Source: Litorilituus sp.
Lineage (GTDB): Bacteria; Pseudomonadota; Gammaproteobacteria; Enterobacterales; Alteromonadaceae
Length of the DNA: 64,000 nt
Reading direction: 5' to 3'
Assembly: GCA_030754235.1 (NCBI GenBank)
Contig: JASMAS010000060.1
Location: forward strand, 1 to 64,000
Shown here: positions 1-8,255 of the stretch, one piece after another
Layout: each line of letters opens with the position of its first letter
Position numbering within the stretch: position 1 is the stretch's first letter
Program-made: the position numbers and the translations under genes
The notes under the pieces: model-generated
What the model saw: only the letters and a program-made list of their open reading frames with translations
What the model was told of the DNA's origin: nothing
The model's database searches: none

Positions 1-267
<267 letters not shown>

Positions 268-297
268 TCAGGGTAAAAATTAATTTTTTGTGTTGCG

Positions 298-346
298 TTA
301 ATACACCGCATAACACAGATCGAACAATCATACCCTAGTATGATTG
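298..346 (-). promoter_or_regulatory. Candidate mreB promoter with a 9-bp palindrome
   Basis: Reading toward mreB, a weak -35 (TTGTTC, 327-322), an 18-bp spacer and TATTAA (303-298) lie about 65 bp before the start codon. A perfect inverted repeat, CAATCATAC / GTATGATTG (325-333 and 338-346, loop CCTA), overlaps the -35. No T-run follows it, so it looks more like an operator or an mRNA hairpin than a terminator. The repeat is seen directly; the promoter assignment is an inference from weak matches. Confidence 0.3.
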
Positions 347-560
347 CCAATTCTATTGTGAGGGCTATTTTAATGGCTAATTCAAGGTTTTATTTTTAAT
401 TTACTCGATGAGTGCAAAATTAATGGTGTCCTGTGCACTGATGAAAACGCTATCGTTACCGGTAAAAACACCATAAGTGGAAAGTACTGTCGGAATATCA
501 TCGAACTAGAAGGGTAAAAAAAAGACAATATCGAGTAGGGTGAGGCTCATGCCTCATCCC

Positions 561-598
561 TCTCACAGAACCGTACATACGGACCTCGTATACGGCTC
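561..598 (-). ncRNA. Group II intron domain V (catalytic hairpin)
   Basis: Domain V is the best conserved part of the ribozyme and holds the catalytic AGC triad, here within GAGCC at its 5' strand. The lower stem is eight base pairs (one G-U); a short UAC/GUA helix sits above a bulge. Immediately 3' is domain VI, with arms GGGATGAGGC and GCCTCACCC. The unpaired A of that helix is on the 5' arm, and no bulged branch-point A is visible on the 3' arm. Confidence 0.85.
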
Positions 599-617
599 AT
601 GCACTCTTCACATTTCA

Positions 618-1898
618 TCAGCGAGCTTTTCTAAACGCTGATAGAGCAAGCCACCCAGTATTAACATCTTCTATTGAATATAAACCAAGTTCCTCAAACC
701 ATTGGTTAGGCATCGCAAAACTCGATAAAGGACTATTAGCACTACGCCACGAGTTCATTATTATGAACTTAAATGGTGGCTTGTACTTTAATTGCTTTAA
801 TCGCCGATGTAACCTTAATGGTTTCTTCCACAACTTCAGCTGTATTGCCCTTAACCTCCGTCTAATCCAGCCTGCCAAGGCTTTTAGCTCTCGTTTACAA
901 TTGGCGATACTAAAATAATTTACAAAACCTCGCACCACTGGGTTCAGCCGTTTTATTACCTCAGCTAAATTTATGCCGCCATTACGTTTTGTTAATTGTT
1001 TAACTTTTTGTTTAAAGCCGATGAGTTTCGATTTTTGTATCCGTGTCCACTGGCTACCTATCTCCACTCCCAAAAATTTGACTCCTTTACCGCTATGAGC
1101 AATGTGGGTCTTCTTTTGATTGACTGTTAACTTCAAGTCTTTTTCTAGTATCTGGGTCGCTGTGATTAATGCTCTTTGAGCCGCTATTTCTGTGCGACAT
1201 AAGATCAAGATGTCATCTGCATATCTCACGATACGGTGAGTACGCTTTTTCATTTCCCGATCGAAAGCATCTAGATAGATGTTCGCCAACAAGGGGCTAA
1301 TTACGCCCCCTTGCGGACTACCTACCGTACTAGCTTCCCAGTTATTGCCTATCATTACTCCGCTTTTTAAGAACTGATTGAGCAGTTTTAAAATGCTACC
1401 GTCTGTTACCTTGCTTTTGACACTGTTGATTATCAGTTCGTGATCAAGCAAGTCAAAACACTTGGACAGATCCAAATCCACTACCCAGTCTAGGTGATGC
1501 TTACGAATAAACACCGTGGCCTTACTGATAGCATCATGGCAACTTCGCTTTGGTCTATACCCATAACTTGATGGGTGAAAATCAATGTCGAATATCGGTT
1601 GGAGAATGTTCAATAGTACTTGTTGCACTATACGGTCTCGAACTGCGGGAATACCAAGCATTCTAACGCCACCATCATCTTTGGGTATTTCGACCCGTTT
1701 GACTGGCTGCGCACGATATTGCTTGGTTTGCAGTTCAAGTTGCAGTTGCTTTAAGTTTATTTCTAAATTCGAGGCAAACGCACCGATGGACTGCCCATCT
1801 ATTCCGGCTGCTCCTTTGGCGCTTTTAACCTTTTTGAATCCCGTGTACAGGTTATTGATATCCAATAATTGCCCGTACAAGCTGTAATAAACCGTCAT
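618..1898 (-). CDS. ltrA: Group II intron reverse transcriptase/maturase
   Basis: A 426-residue intron-encoded protein that would help its host RNA fold and splice and copy it into new DNA sites. The RT domain is complete: the finger motif around GAAGIDGQSI (residues 29-38), IPKDDGGVRMLGIP, the SYGYRPKRS block, the SPQGGVISPLLANIYLD block and the catalytic RYADD. A maturase (X) domain follows, with GWIRRRLRAIQ and the NSWRSANSPLS tail. There is no C-terminal HNH endonuclease domain, so mobility would rely on single-stranded or hairpin targets. The frame is unbroken and begins at an ATG behind a modest purine-rich site, inside ribozyme domain IV. Very probably functional. Confidence 0.95.
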   Translation of the reverse strand: MTVYYSLYGQLLDINNLYTGFKKVKSAKGAAGIDGQSIGAFASNLEINLKQLQLELQTKQYRAQPVKRVEIPKDDGGVRMLGIPAVRDRIVQQVLLNILQPIFDIDFHPSSYGYRPKRSCHDAISKATVFIRKHHLDWVVDLDLSKCFDLLDHELIINSVKSKVTDGSILKLLNQFLKSGVMIGNNWEASTVGSPQGGVISPLLANIYLDAFDREMKKRTHRIVRYADDILILCRTEIAAQRALITATQILEKDLKLTVNQKKTHIAHSGKGVKFLGVEIGSQWTRIQKSKLIGFKQKVKQLTKRNGGINLAEVIKRLNPVVRGFVNYFSIANCKRELKALAGWIRRRLRAIQLKLWKKPLRLHRRLKQLKYKPPFKFIIMNSWRSANSPLSSFAMPNQWFEELGLYSIEDVNTGWLALSAFRKAR

Positions 1899-2634
1899 TT
1901 TCTGCCTTTGCTTGCGGTATGTCTGCTCGTTTTAGTTAACTTATAGTTTGACTCTTCATGGTGACATTAGGTGTGCTAGCCTGTTGGCAATCTGCCTAAG
2001 CGGTCAGTCATTACTCCATTGCTCGGCCTTTAATTCTCAGCGTCCACATTCCTGCTTAGCCGTCACTTTTTGCCTACTTCCGTCGAAGTACTTGTGAGCC
2101 TAAAAGCTATCTCCACGCTGTTCATACGCTTAAAGAATACTTCCCCCCTTCGCAATCAATAAGAGCTTTTGACTCAAATTGATCCCATCAAACACACTGC
2201 TGATGGTCTGCTTGGTTTTGTCCTCCACACCATTACTGGCTTTCACAGGCCTAGCCTTACTCACTACTACGGGTTCATCTGCCACCTCACACCGACATTA
2301 AACCTTGAGTTTCCTCTTGAATTTAAGCCACTTACCTTTAATTAAGTTTAGATGCCAGGCTTCCCCAGTTACTGCACTAGCTCCCTGTTAGAAATTCCAC
2401 CCTCAAACACAGCATTGGTCTGACTAAGTATTGGGCTTCGCGCTATTTTGGACGCTTACCCACCAATACCGCCGAAACAGGTTTACTTGCGTTGTGTACC
2501 TCTAACTTCCTATGGCTTCCTTCAGACCCCACCGTTAGCCAGTGACGCCCTTGCCATTCGGATTATCTTCCCCTTAGTCGGGGTGATACAGACTTCTTTC
2601 AGTCTGTCGGGTTTGCCAGCTTCGCTGGGCAAAC

Positions 2635-2670
2635 AAAAAAGCCTGAATAATTGCTTATTCAGGCTTTTCT
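2635..2670 (-). terminator. rplS operon terminator
   Basis: A perfect 12-bp stem (AAGCCTGAATAA / TTATTCAGGCTT, loop GCAA on the minus strand) followed by six T. It ends the rpsP-rimM-trmD-rplS transcript. The group II intron begins at the very next base after the T-run. Confidence 0.9.
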
Positions 2671-2696
2671 TATCGTCAAAATTAACTAAAAGAATT

Positions 2697-3050
2697 TTAC
2701 TTCTTAGCCAATTTTTCCTTAATTCTCGCAGACCTACCTGAACGCTCACGTAGATAATAAAGTTTAGATTGACGAACGTCACCGCGACGTTTCACTTCAA
2801 TTGAATCAACAATTGGGCTATGTGTCTGGAATACACGCTCTACACCAACACCGTTCGATATTTTACGAACAGTGAAAGCTGAATGTAAGCCACGGTTTTT
2901 AACAGCAATAACAACGCCTTCAAATGCTTGAAGACGTGATTTATCACCTTCAGTAACTTTTACTTGAACTACCACAGTATCACCTGAGGCGAATGCTGGT
3001 AGGTCTTTTTTTAATTGCTCTTGCTCGAGCATTTCAATAATTTTACTCAT
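2697..3050 (-). CDS. rplS: 50S ribosomal protein L19
   Basis: L19 lies at the 30S-50S interface and contributes to intersubunit bridges. At 117 residues it has the usual family length, with the expected N-terminal [12 protein letters not shown] helix, the central [19 protein letters not shown] barrel and the C-terminal [18 protein letters not shown] segment. It is the last gene of the four-gene rpsP operon and is followed by an intrinsic terminator. The start is unambiguous. A short opposite-phase open frame over its 3' end is a shadow. Confidence 0.98.
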   Translation of the reverse strand: MSKIIEMLEQEQLKKDLPAFASGDTVVVQVKVTEGDKSRLQAFEGVVIAVKNRGLHSAFTVRKISNGVGVERVFQTHSPIVDSIEVKRRGDVRQSKLYYLRERSGRSARIKEKLAKK

Positions 3051-3084
3051 AATACCTTCTTCCTAGTTTACACAGTCTAAGTGG

Positions 3085-3882
3085 TTATTTAGCTAGCTTT
3101 TTAATTGCTGCTAACATTTTTTCCTGCTCAGCTGTCAGAGCTAGGTTAGTTAATAGTTCTGGCCTTCTAGTCCATGTTCTCAAAAGAGATTGTTCTTGGC
3201 GCCATTTACGTATATGTTCATGATTACCACTCAGCAACACTTTAGGTACTAACATTTCTTCCCCGCTAGAGGTCGTCAATACTTCTGGCCTTGTATAATG
3301 AGGACAGTCTAATAAACCGTCAGAGAAAGAGTCTTGCTCTGCGGAGTCTTTATGTCCTAATACACCCGGCACTAAACGTGCTACAGCATCTATTACATTC
3401 ATTGCAGGGAGTTCACCCCCACTTAAAATATAATCACCAACCGACCACTCTTCGTCAATATCTGACGCGATTAATCGCTCATCGATGCCTTCATAACGAC
3501 CTGCTATAAAAATCAGGCAGTCATCATGTGCTAATTCACCAACCCCCGCTTGGTCTAATTTTCGCCCTTGCGGTGATAAATAAATAACTCGAGCTGTTCT
3601 ACCACTATTTTCTGCGGTTTTACGCGCACAAGCAATGGCATCTCGAAGTGGCTGCACCATCATCAACATACCTGGACCACCGCCATAAGGGCGATCATCA
3701 ACAGTACGGTGTCGATCATGAGTAAAATCTCTTGGGTTCCACTTATGAAACTCAATTAACCCACTACGAATAGCTCTACCAGTCACCCCATACTCGGTTA
3801 TAGCGTCAAACATTTCGGGGAAGAGGCTTATCACCCCAATCCACATTTTGCTCTTCTTAAGAGAAGGTTCAACACTACTCAC
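3085..3882 (-). CDS. trmD: tRNA (guanine-37-N1) methyltransferase
   Basis: TrmD methylates G37 of tRNAs reading CNN codons with S-adenosylmethionine, which prevents +1 frameshifting. The SPOUT knot motifs are present: YLSPQGR (residues 101-107), GRYEGIDER (128-136) and GDYILSGGE (149-157), with [12 protein letters not shown] nearer the N-terminus. The frame opens with GTG three bases after the rimM stop. An internal ATG at codon 13 ([12 protein letters not shown]) matches the start of many orthologues and may be the true start (position 3846). Function is certain, start is not. Confidence 0.97.
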   Translation of the reverse strand: MSSVEPSLKKSKMWIGVISLFPEMFDAITEYGVTGRAIRSGLIEFHKWNPRDFTHDRHRTVDDRPYGGGPGMLMMVQPLRDAIACARKTAENSGRTARVIYLSPQGRKLDQAGVGELAHDDCLIFIAGRYEGIDERLIASDIDEEWSVGDYILSGGELPAMNVIDAVARLVPGVLGHKDSAEQDSFSDGLLDCPHYTRPEVLTTSSGEEMLVPKVLLSGNHEHIRKWRQEQSLLRTWTRRPELLTNLALTAEQEKMLAAIKKLAK

Positions 3883-3885
3883 AAG

Positions 3886-4413
3886 TTAAAAACCTGGGTC
3901 CCAGTCAACACAAATTTGTTTATTTTCAATGCTAACCGACTCAATGACTTCTTCAAAAAGATAAGGAATTAACCGCTCTTTTTTACTGAAACCATCATTT
4001 AAGTTAGCTTTAACAACCAGTACATCGTTAGCGCCTGTTTCCATCATGTCAGAAACAGTCCCAAGGTCGTAACCTTTGCTCGTCACAACATTCATGCCGA
4101 TTAAGTCACGCCAGTAAAATTCACCTTGCGGTAAATCTGGCAGTGAGTTTTTATTGGTTAGTATTTCAGAGCCGACAATTGCTTGCGCTTCGTCTCTATC
4201 ATCAATACCATCAACTTTTACAATCAAGCCTTTGTTGTGCTTACGCCAATCAGTAATCTCTACTGCTTGTGTGTTATTCCCTAATTTTAATGACCAAGGA
4301 AAATAGTCAAGTATGGCATCAGGTTCACCAGTGAATGAATGAATTTTTAACCAACCTTTGATACCGTAAACAGCGCCTACTTTACCTAAGATTATTTGAT
4401 CATTATGATTCAT
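3886..4413 (-). CDS. rimM: 16S rRNA processing protein RimM
   Basis: RimM binds ribosomal protein S19 and the 30S head and promotes late maturation of 16S rRNA. The 175-residue product has the two expected domains: an N-terminal barrel (IILGKVGAVYGIKGWLKIHSF) and a C-terminal PRC barrel (EFYWRDLIGMNVVTSKGYDLGTV). It sits between rpsP and trmD, 3-4 bp from trmD, in the conserved S16 operon. Confidence 0.97.
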   Translation of the reverse strand: MNHNDQIILGKVGAVYGIKGWLKIHSFTGEPDAILDYFPWSLKLGNNTQAVEITDWRKHNKGLIVKVDGIDDRDEAQAIVGSEILTNKNSLPDLPQGEFYWRDLIGMNVVTSKGYDLGTVSDMMETGANDVLVVKANLNDGFSKKERLIPYLFEEVIESVSIENKQICVDWDPGF

Positions 4414-4462
4414 AAGAACTCACTTACTACTACTATTACCTACTAAGTTTTTAAAGATGCTA

Positions 4463-4711
4463 TTAAGCTGCTGCTTGCGCGTCTTTAACTAACTTAGCCA
4501 CACGATCAGATACACCAGCACCTTGACCAACCCAATGGTTGATACGATCTAGGTCTAAACGTAATTTTTCAGCTTGACCTTGTGCTGTTGGGTTGAAGAA
4601 ACCAACTTTCTCGATGAAACGACCATCGCGAGAGTTACGGCTATCTGCAACAACAACCTGATAGAATGGACGCTTCTTAGCGCCACCACGAGCTAAACGA
4701 ATGGTAACCAT
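4463..4711 (-). CDS. rpsP: 30S ribosomal protein S16
   Basis: S16 is an early-binding small-subunit protein needed for 30S assembly. The product starts [20 protein letters not shown] and is 82 residues, the normal size. The frame stays open 15 codons further upstream, but the ATG at 4711 is preceded by a good AGAGGG site and matches the family start, so the longer version is rejected. It is the first gene of rpsP-rimM-trmD-rplS. Confidence 0.97.
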   Translation of the reverse strand: MVTIRLARGGAKKRPFYQVVVADSRNSRDGRFIEKVGFFNPTAQGQAEKLRLDLDRINHWVGQGAGVSDRVAKLVKDAQAAA

Positions 4712-4759
4712 ATCGCCCTCTATATATTTAAGTGTTAAAACGAATTTTCCAGACACTCC

Positions 4760-4815
4760 CTGCCTTAACCGGCAGAAAAGCTCGCGTATTTTACGCTTTT
4801 AGCAGATTTTTACAA
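4760..4815 (-). promoter_or_regulatory. rpsP operon promoter and leader hairpin
   Basis: On the minus strand a -35 TTGTAA (4815-4810), a 16-bp spacer and a -10 TAAAAT (4793-4788) lie about 80 bp upstream of rpsP. The leader then contains a small stem CTGCC / GGCAG (4760-4775). The spacing and matches are good for a sigma-70 promoter; a regulatory role of the hairpin is only a guess. Confidence 0.55.
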
Positions 4816-4833
4816 GCTTTTTGTCTAACTTCA

Positions 4834-5799
4834 TTATTTCCAATAAATAAATCTACCGGTAAAAAGACGTTGCCCTGCTTTTTTAAACGGCTCTAGATAA
4901 ATTTGCCGTAAACTATGATGTCCTTGGTGTTCACCGCTAATTCCAAAAGAAATATTTTTCACTTGTGATGCCTTAATATGGCATGAGTATAATCGGTCCC
5001 ATAGAGCTAAGGCTGCCCCAAAGTTTGCATCATAATGCTCAGGGTTATCGCTGTGGTGAATTTGGTGCTGTGCAGGACTGATTAACCACGACTCTATTTT
5101 ATCTCCCCAACTAAGCCAAATATGACTGTGACGAAGATTTGAGCCAAAGAAGTTAAATAAAAACACAAAAGCATTCGCTCCTAAAATGTCATACATTTTT
5201 AACGTAGGACCAAGAAAATAATAACAAACACCCACCACAAAACCTTGCGTTATTGCCATTCTAAAAGCATATATTAAGCTTTCGACAGGGTGGCTGCGAT
5301 AAATGGTAAAAGGTGTTAATACAAGGGCTGAATGGTGTACTTTATGAAACTCCCATAAAAAAGGTATTTTATGAAGCAAGTAATGCAAGTAGAATCGGGT
5401 AAAGTCGTCAGCGACAAATAAAAATACCGTAAAAATAGTAACAATGGTAATCGAAGATAAAACAATTGGCTCAATATAACCAAAAACCCACTCTAATCCA
5501 GAGGAAACTGCAATAGCTATGGGGGCCATGGTTATAACAACAGCAGGAAATAGCGCCGACTTAATTAGTTTGTTTATAACAAGTAAGGCGTAATCATGGC
5601 AAGCTGACTTATGAGTATAAATCTCTTTAGGTAGTGCAAATTTTAATAAACCAGAGAGTGTGTACTGAGTATTTTTTTGCCTATAAACAGGAATAGCCAG
5701 TAATAGTGCAGAAGCAAGATATACGAAATAAATACGTTTATTGGCATCGAATAAGTATTGGGTTAACTCGTTAACATTGAGCGATAAAAAGTCAAACAC
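4834..5799 (-). CDS. Sterol desaturase / fatty acid hydroxylase family membrane protein
   Basis: A 321-residue integral membrane protein with the three histidine clusters of the di-iron fatty acid hydroxylase superfamily: HYLLH (139-143), HKVHH (152-156) and HQIHH (245-249), plus H170 before PVES. Hydrophobic segments lie near residues 21-40, 80-100, 110-130 and 185-225. The family hydroxylates or desaturates lipids; the substrate cannot be told from sequence. The start is GTG behind GCGGAG. It stands alone between the S16 operon and the iron-uptake operon, with 170 bp separating it from the receptor gene. Confidence 0.85.
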   Translation of the reverse strand: MFDFLSLNVNELTQYLFDANKRIYFVYLASALLLAIPVYRQKNTQYTLSGLLKFALPKEIYTHKSACHDYALLVINKLIKSALFPAVVITMAPIAIAVSSGLEWVFGYIEPIVLSSITIVTIFTVFLFVADDFTRFYLHYLLHKIPFLWEFHKVHHSALVLTPFTIYRSHPVESLIYAFRMAITQGFVVGVCYYFLGPTLKMYDILGANAFVFLFNFFGSNLRHSHIWLSWGDKIESWLISPAQHQIHHSDNPEHYDANFGAALALWDRLYSCHIKASQVKNISFGISGEHQGHHSLRQIYLEPFKKAGQRLFTGRFIYWK

Positions 5800-5913
5800 A
5801 TGAACTCCGCTTTTGTCTACTCGGCCCTTATTAGTTTGGATTGTTAACTCATCAACAAACTAAAAAAACCGTGAAGATTGAAAGTATCGCCACTTAGCGA
5901 ATTTGGGCTTACA

Positions 5914-5951
5914 TGCTAAATCAAAACGAGATCAAATATTTTGATTTAGCA
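5914..5951 (-). repeat. 13-bp inverted repeat behind the receptor gene
   Basis: TGCTAAATCAAAA and its exact complement flank a 12-nt loop just beyond the receptor stop codon. No T-run follows on the minus strand, so it is probably a 3'-end stabilising or weak terminating hairpin of the iron operon. The remaining 130 bp up to the sterol-desaturase-like gene show nothing else. Confidence 0.5.
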
Positions 5952-5969
5952 CAAGCTTAGCAATAAAAT

Positions 5970-8255
5970 TTAAAAGCTGTATTGGTAACCAATAAATAAC
6001 TGCTGAGGTTTACCGGGTCTAGCCCCATATGGACGGCGACTGACAATTTGTTGCTCATCTAAAATATTATCGGCTTTAAGGTACACTTTGCCCCAATCAC
6101 CTAAGTAGTAACTTGCAGAGAAATCAACAATAGTATGCGCTTTAGTTTGATACCCCTCTAACGGCAACGAAACCGACTCAGTTTTTACTCCTGATGCTTC
6201 AAGCATGCTATCAACATAACGGGCAATTAAATTAACATCCCAATTGTCAGCCGTAACCCCAATATTAACCGTCAATTGGTTTTGTGGTAAGTAAGGTAAG
6301 CTATCGCCAGCTTCAATTTTACCCCACATAGGGAATTCAGACTCGAAGCTATTCTTAAACTCGGAGTCACTTAAGGTATAAACCACAGATACGGGCATAT
6401 CTAGCTGCGCGGTTAATTCAACTTGATAGTGTGCAGTAAACTCTAGACCATAAACATCCACCTCACCGGCATTATGTTCTGTATCTTCACCGCCACATGC
6501 TGCACCTTGAGAAAATGAACAGCTTTCTTTAAGATTACTGATATCATTATAAAAGACTATCGCCTCAACCTTGGCATTCCCATTGTTGTAACGGCCACCA
6601 AACTCATAGTTGATACTATTTTCAATATCAACTTTTGGGTCTTGTTTAGGGCTTGTTGGAATAAAACCTTCATGCACACCAAATAATAAACCAGCACGGC
6701 TATTTAAGGTATAAAACACGCTTAAACTAGGCAACCAAATATGAGATTTTTTCTTGAGCCAGTCATTTTCTTTACCTAAAGCGCGATTTTGATAATGAGC
6801 ATCAATAAATTCACCGCGTAAACCTAAGGTAACCTTTAATGCATCATAGCTAACAGTATCTTTAACAAACACTGAAAGAGCGCTGGTTTTTTCCCGATCA
6901 GTCGTCGTGGCGACTTGCGCACTGCCATCACTTACTAATTGCGATGCACTCATCATAAAAGCATCTGTGGTGTGGTTGCGTTCAATTTGATCTTGATGAA
7001 AGCGCCCACCGACATTAAATTCGTGGTCCAAACCAAATAAACGTTGCTGCCAATATAGTTCACTTTGAATACCTTGAGAGTAATATTGACGGGCATTATC
7101 CCCCAAAATAATTTTCTGGCCTTCGTTTTGTGAGTCACTTTGCCCTATTAACACCTGATAATATTGATCATTAACTTCAGGGTTAAGTAGTACTTTTTCA
7201 ATACTGGTGCCATCTTTGAAGTTATTTACTTTAAACCAAGAGCGCTCAAAATTATTACGATAAAGTCGCGTTGTAATATCAAAGTCACCGGTTTGCATAA
7301 AGTGAGAAAATTGAATTTGCTGATGTTGCCAATCCATTACATCTTTTTGACTTGTCAGGTAACGACGATTAGGTGCTTTAGCAAAGTCATCATCTGTTAA
7401 ACCTAAGTATGTCTCATTAGATTTTTCTTCAGCATAGGCTAATTTAAGTTCAAAGGTATGCTCCATGCTGCCTGAACTTACATCATAACGAAATTTCGTC
7501 ATAATATCGCTCTTATCAAAGCCTGTATCTCCGCCACCATCAAGCTCTTTAAAACCACCTGATTGCATATTTATCGCTTCAACCAAAAAACCTAAATTAC
7601 CAACCGTGTCGCCATAATAGCCATGCACATTAGAATAAGCGTCAGAGCCAACAGCTAAATCGAACATCCCTTCTTGGGCACTAGGAACTGCTCTGGTGGT
7701 CATATTGAGCGCACCGGCAACCGTGTTAGGCCCATATTTAATGGCAGCAGGTCCTTTAAATACTTCAACTGAAGTCATTTTCGACATCATTGGGAAATAA
7801 TATGCCGGTGGCGCAGAATAAGGTGCAGGCCCACTTAAAATACCGTCTTCCATAATAGTAATTTTTTTACTGCGCTCAGGCGTTGCCCCGCGAAAGCCAA
7901 TATTCGGCCTTAAACCATATCCGTCTTCTTCCCTAAGATTAATACCGGGTATATTAGCTAGAATACGGTTAATATCATCAAATTTAAACTTCTCTAATTC
8001 TGTTTCACCGATTAAGGTAGCTGAGCCTGCTTCTGTTCTAAGGTTATCACCATGACCGATAATTCGCATACGCTCAATGTAATCTATAGTTTCTCCATTA
8101 CTGACATCATCTACTTTATCATTTGCCAAGACTTGGGCTAAAGGCAATGTTGCTATAAGTAAAGCACCAGATAGTTTGGAAAAAGAAAAACGAATTGCCG
8201 AACTCATTAACGGTGGATGAGTTAAGTACTTTTTAACTGTTAATTTTTTCATCAT
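5970..8255 (-). CDS. TonB-dependent outer membrane receptor, FecA-like
   Basis: A 761-residue outer membrane gate for an iron complex or similar ligand. A signal peptide precedes about residue 45 (…LAQVLAN). The plug domain follows with ILANIPGINLREEDG, PNIGFRGATPERSKK, ITIMEDGI and VEVFKGPAAIKYGPNTVAGA. The rest is the 22-strand barrel, closing with aromatic-ended GYQYSF. The plug most resembles Fe(III)-dicitrate receptors (FecA), but there is no N-terminal signalling extension and no fecI/fecR pair nearby. Its ATG overlaps the imelysin stop codon by one base (TAATG), so the two are translationally coupled. The ligand is unknown. Confidence 0.92.
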   Translation of the reverse strand: MMKKLTVKKYLTHPPLMSSAIRFSFSKLSGALLIATLPLAQVLANDKVDDVSNGETIDYIERMRIIGHGDNLRTEAGSATLIGETELEKFKFDDINRILANIPGINLREEDGYGLRPNIGFRGATPERSKKITIMEDGILSGPAPYSAPPAYYFPMMSKMTSVEVFKGPAAIKYGPNTVAGALNMTTRAVPSAQEGMFDLAVGSDAYSNVHGYYGDTVGNLGFLVEAINMQSGGFKELDGGGDTGFDKSDIMTKFRYDVSSGSMEHTFELKLAYAEEKSNETYLGLTDDDFAKAPNRRYLTSQKDVMDWQHQQIQFSHFMQTGDFDITTRLYRNNFERSWFKVNNFKDGTSIEKVLLNPEVNDQYYQVLIGQSDSQNEGQKIILGDNARQYYSQGIQSELYWQQRLFGLDHEFNVGGRFHQDQIERNHTTDAFMMSASQLVSDGSAQVATTTDREKTSALSVFVKDTVSYDALKVTLGLRGEFIDAHYQNRALGKENDWLKKKSHIWLPSLSVFYTLNSRAGLLFGVHEGFIPTSPKQDPKVDIENSINYEFGGRYNNGNAKVEAIVFYNDISNLKESCSFSQGAACGGEDTEHNAGEVDVYGLEFTAHYQVELTAQLDMPVSVVYTLSDSEFKNSFESEFPMWGKIEAGDSLPYLPQNQLTVNIGVTADNWDVNLIARYVDSMLEASGVKTESVSLPLEGYQTKAHTIVDFSASYYLGDWGKVYLKADNILDEQQIVSRRPYGARPGKPQQLFIGYQYSF

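Larger units (their letters stand above)
530..2634 (-). mobile_element. Group II intron with maturase ORF, IIC-like
   Basis: A full-length, apparently intact group II intron of about 2.1 kb. At its 3' end domain V is clear: GAGCCGTA pairs with TACGGTTC around a short internal helix (roughly 598-568), followed by a domain VI hairpin and the terminal CCCTACTCGAT at 540-530. The 5' end is placed at GTTTGCCCAGC (2634), directly after the T-run of the rplS terminator. The 736 nt before the maturase ORF (1899-2634) hold ribozyme domains I-III and contain no other gene. Insertion just after an intrinsic terminator and the lack of an endonuclease domain are typical of class IIC introns; the class is inferred. 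The 5' GTTTG departs from the usual GTGYG, so the boundary could be off by a few bases. Confidence 0.85.

Noticed and set aside
1585-1887. Open frame on the + strand across the maturase gene
   Set aside because: Antisense shadow of the well-conserved RT domain.
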